From NCBI GenBank assembly GCA_030613145.1, contig JAUWMM010000010.1, positions 1-14,342 on the forward strand: a DNA stretch of 14,342 bases, in the 5' to 3' direction. The notes below the pieces were generated by a model. That model ran no database searches. It saw nothing but the letters and a program-made list of their open reading frames with translations, and was not told where the DNA came from. Position numbers and translations under genes: made by a program. This document shows positions 13,321 to 14,342 of the stretch, in pieces. Within the stretch, counting starts at the first letter, position 1. Every line of letters begins with the position of its first letter. This DNA is from Desulfobacterales bacterium. GTDB lineage: Bacteria; Desulfobacterota; Desulfobacteria; Desulfobacterales; C00003060.

Positions 13321-14342
13321 TTATTCACACGGCTCCCTCTCGGAATACCGGGAGTAGGCCATGGCCAGCGTTCGGTATACCAAATGGGCAAGCTTGGAAA
13401 ACGGCAAATAGGCAAATAGACAGAATACCAAGACCAGGTGGGCAAAATACATGGAATAGGCAATAACTGGTAAATGGGCCAACCTCGTATACTGAGACAG
13501 CAACCCGGTGGCGGCCAGGCCTAGGATCAGCACAATCAGAGACCAGTCAAAATAGCTCCCTTTGCTCACATTAGCATCCGTATCTTTCAGCCGGTTTGAA
13601 ATCATCAGTATGGCCCCCACAAGAAGGGCAATACCACTGACATTTGCCAGGATCTTTACAGGATTAACCATGGAGTACGGGCCAGGTATCTGGAGTATAT
13701 ACAAAGCCACAAAGAAGATGTTCGTGACGACAAAGAGCCCGAGGAATGAAAAGAGTACCAGGATATGAGAAAGATACCGGCCTTTGTTCTCGCTGCACTG
13801 GGAAAACTTGTTGTGACTCAGAATGGTAGGGAGCGTACAACATATGCTCTTCAGAAAGTCGGGAACATTGAGGTCCTTACGTTTGCCTTTTCCGTCTGCA
13901 ACGGCATTCTTGTGGATGTCGGTCATGAACCTGTAAATCCCGATCCCGAATACCAGTGGTATCCAGGCGGTCGCCAGGGGGATAAAAATAATGTCCACAA
14001 GAAGGGTTGGAAAGAACTTGGCAAATTCGATCTCACCCTCTGGTATATGCAGATGGCCGGTTATTCCAAGGACAGCAAGGAAAATAGCTACCGGTATGGC
14101 CAGCAGCAGCCACCAGAATCTGCCATCGGGCACAATCTTGCCCAGCCATTGTGGCCAGGCATATTCCTGAATACTGTAGCTTCTTACAGCATTCAGCACA
14201 TCCCCAGGCCTTGCCCCCCTTGGACAGTAAGTCGAGCAATCATTACAATGGTGGCACAGCCAAACGTCCATGTTGCCCACCAGCTTGTCCTTCAACCCCC
14301 ACTGTGCTGCGATCATTTCCTTTCTTGGAAAGGGTTTTTCGT
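13321..14342 (-). CDS. qmoC: QmoC, membrane subunit of quinone-interacting oxidoreductase (N-terminus beyond window)
   Basis: QmoC is the membrane subunit of the QmoABC complex, which passes electrons from menaquinol to APS reductase in sulfate reducers. The frame is open to the right edge, so the first part is missing; an internal ATG at 14316 is not the start, because the codons before it (EKPFPRKE) also fit the family. Visible: a CX2CX2CX3CP iron-sulfur motif in WLCHHCNDCSTYCPRGARPGDVL (about 14224-14256), from the HdrC-like domain, the partner motif being outside the window. About six hydrophobic segments follow, the HdrE-like heme b-type membrane part, including FWWLLLAIPVAIFLAVLGI and SHILVLFSFLGLFVVTNIFF. 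The upstream genes off the right edge are expected to be qmoB, qmoA and probably aprAB. It converges with sat, so the pathway genes lie on two strands here. Confidence 0.95.
   Translation of the reverse strand, partial: EKPFPRKEMIAAQWGLKDKLVGNMDVWLCHHCNDCSTYCPRGARPGDVLNAVRSYSIQEYAWPQWLGKIVPDGRFWWLLLAIPVAIFLAVLGITGHLHIPEGEIEFAKFFPTLLVDIIFIPLATAWIPLVFGIGIYRFMTDIHKNAVADGKGKRKDLNVPDFLKSICCTLPTILSHNKFSQCSENKGRYLSHILVLFSFLGLFVVTNIFFVALYILQIPGPYSMVNPVKILANVSGIALLVGAILMISNRLKDTDANVSKGSYFDWSLIVLILGLAATGLLSQYTRLAHLPVIAYSMYFAHLVLVFCLFAYLPFSKLAHLVYRTLAMAYSRYSEREPCE

Overview
The window looks like a chromosomal segment from a sulfate-reducing deltaproteobacterium (Desulfobacterota, Desulfobacterales-like). 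The main reasons are a full ATP sulfurylase gene of the sulfate-reducer type, carrying the Cys-Cys-Cys-His metal site, and the end of a qmoC gene for the membrane subunit of the Qmo complex that feeds electrons to APS reductase. The fused ADP-forming acyl-CoA synthetase and the base composition (near 50 % GC by eye) fit this but do not prove it. No phage genes, intact insertion sequence, tRNA, rRNA or CRISPR array was seen.

Layout, left to right. (1) Positions 1-3145, minus strand: a cobalamin-binding radical SAM gene, then a TPR gene with a SPASM-like cysteine cluster, then the start of rnc (RNase III), which runs off the left edge. They look like one transcription unit starting from a promoter near 3216-3243. 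(2) Positions 3276-6585, plus strand: a 697-residue ADP-forming acetyl/acyl-CoA synthetase, then a stand-alone protein resembling the BioD-like/DRTGG regulatory part of phosphotransacetylase. A perfect inverted repeat lies in the divergent gap between (1) and (2). (3) Positions 6714-11276, plus strand: rmuC, then trkA and trkH, which together make a Trk-type potassium uptake system; trkH begins at the base after the trkA stop. (4) Positions 11277-11829: a 553-base gap with a possible sat promoter and perhaps a decayed reading frame. (5) Positions 11830-14342: sat (plus) and qmoC (minus, cut by the right edge) converge on two hairpin terminators.

How the genes fit together: sat activates sulfate to APS, and Qmo links the menaquinone pool to APS reduction, so the right end is core energy metabolism. 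The acyl-CoA synthetase probably conserves ATP from acetyl-CoA or another acyl-CoA, and the DRTGG protein beside it may sense or regulate that step. The job of the radical SAM/TPR pair is unknown.

The most unusual structure is between the genes. Four intergenic gaps hold degenerate 7-base tandem repeats: GTTATTC/CGATTCA at 1777-1860, AGCTGAA facing its own reverse complement at 5369-5469 and 6584-6676, and a CGNATTT-like run at 8318-8359. Three of the four are built as two facing arms. Two of the arrays are followed by the same 18-base sequence CGGCTTGTCCGGGTTAGG. I do not know a described element that matches this; it may be a family of heptamer-based intergenic elements.
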